This document shows positions 5,954 through 6,041 of a stretch of 6,041 nucleotides of DNA, piece by piece. The translations under genes were made by a program, and so were the position numbers. The stretch's first letter is position 1. Every line of letters starts with the position of its first letter. The stretch spans positions 1 through 6,041 of the forward strand of contig CAMEUH010000157.1 in NCBI GenBank assembly GCA_945938055.1. Direction: 5' to 3'. The DNA comes from an uncultured Eubacteriaceae bacterium (GTDB lineage: Bacteria > Bacillota > Clostridia > Lachnospirales > Lachnospiraceae). A model generated the notes under the pieces. That model was not told the origin of the DNA and did not search any database. It saw only the letters and a list, made by a program, of their open reading frames with translations.

Positions 5954-5975
5954 ATATATAAATATATTTATATAT
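5954..5975. repeat. 22-bp perfect AT-only palindrome just upstream of tRNA-Trp
   Basis: ATATATAAATA is followed directly by its reverse complement TATTTATATAT, only 3 nt before the mature tRNA 5' end. It could hold a -10 element, aid strand opening, or form a weak hairpin in the tRNA precursor. A TTGATG/TATGAA pair further upstream (minus strand, 16-nt spacing, about 5983-6010) is a weak promoter candidate. Palindromes in pure AT sequence also arise easily by chance. The rest of 5976-6041 shows no gene I can support. Confidence 0.6.
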
Positions 5976-6041
5976 TCTGGTTCATATAACCTTTTCTCTG
6001 CACATCAAAGTATGTTTTCCATCCGTTTCTTCTTTTTCTTC

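Noticed and set aside
5982..6041. Minus-strand frame at the right edge ending in TGA (19 residues, acidic/basic)
   Set aside because: It could be the C-terminus of an upstream gene, but it is too short, has no recognisable motif, and another frame is equally open; not enough to call.

Overview
All recognisable genes lie on the minus strand, so the window reads right to left: tRNA-Trp (about 5950), a 23S rRNA methyltransferase of the RlmI type, folC, folE, a small HD-domain protein, folP, a folB-folK fusion, and the start of a membrane protein that runs off the left edge. The moderately AT-rich sequence, purine-rich Shine-Dalgarno sites, tRNA without an encoded CCA and clustered fol genes suggest a Gram-positive anaerobe of the Clostridia. 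Lachnospiraceae is my best guess, but it rests on general protein character and not on a marker gene.

Right edge to 5605: this stretch holds an AT palindrome (5954-5975), the tRNA-Trp, an intrinsic terminator just after it (about 5832-5872), an AT-rich spacer, and a good extended -10 promoter (TTGAGG, 17 bp, TATGAT). The predicted transcription start falls inside an 11-bp inverted repeat (5665-5693). A leader of about 85 nt follows. It ends in a 14-bp tandem duplication that carries two copies of a Shine-Dalgarno-plus-GTG module, just before the methyltransferase start.

5604 to 345: six genes are packed with gaps of 0-33 nt and no visible internal terminator, so they are probably one operon. 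Five of the fixed steps of dihydrofolate synthesis are encoded: GTP cyclohydrolase I (folE), dihydroneopterin aldolase plus HPPK (one fused protein), dihydropteroate synthase (folP) and dihydrofolate/folylpolyglutamate synthase (folC). The enzyme that removes phosphates from dihydroneopterin triphosphate is not recognisable as such, and neither are DHFR or the pABA genes. The HD-domain phosphohydrolase sits between folE and folP, exactly where that missing phosphatase would fit. This is the most interesting hypothesis in the window.

333 to 1: an N-terminal fragment of a hydrophobic protein begins 11 nt after the folB-folK stop and uses a ribosome binding site that overlaps that stop codon.
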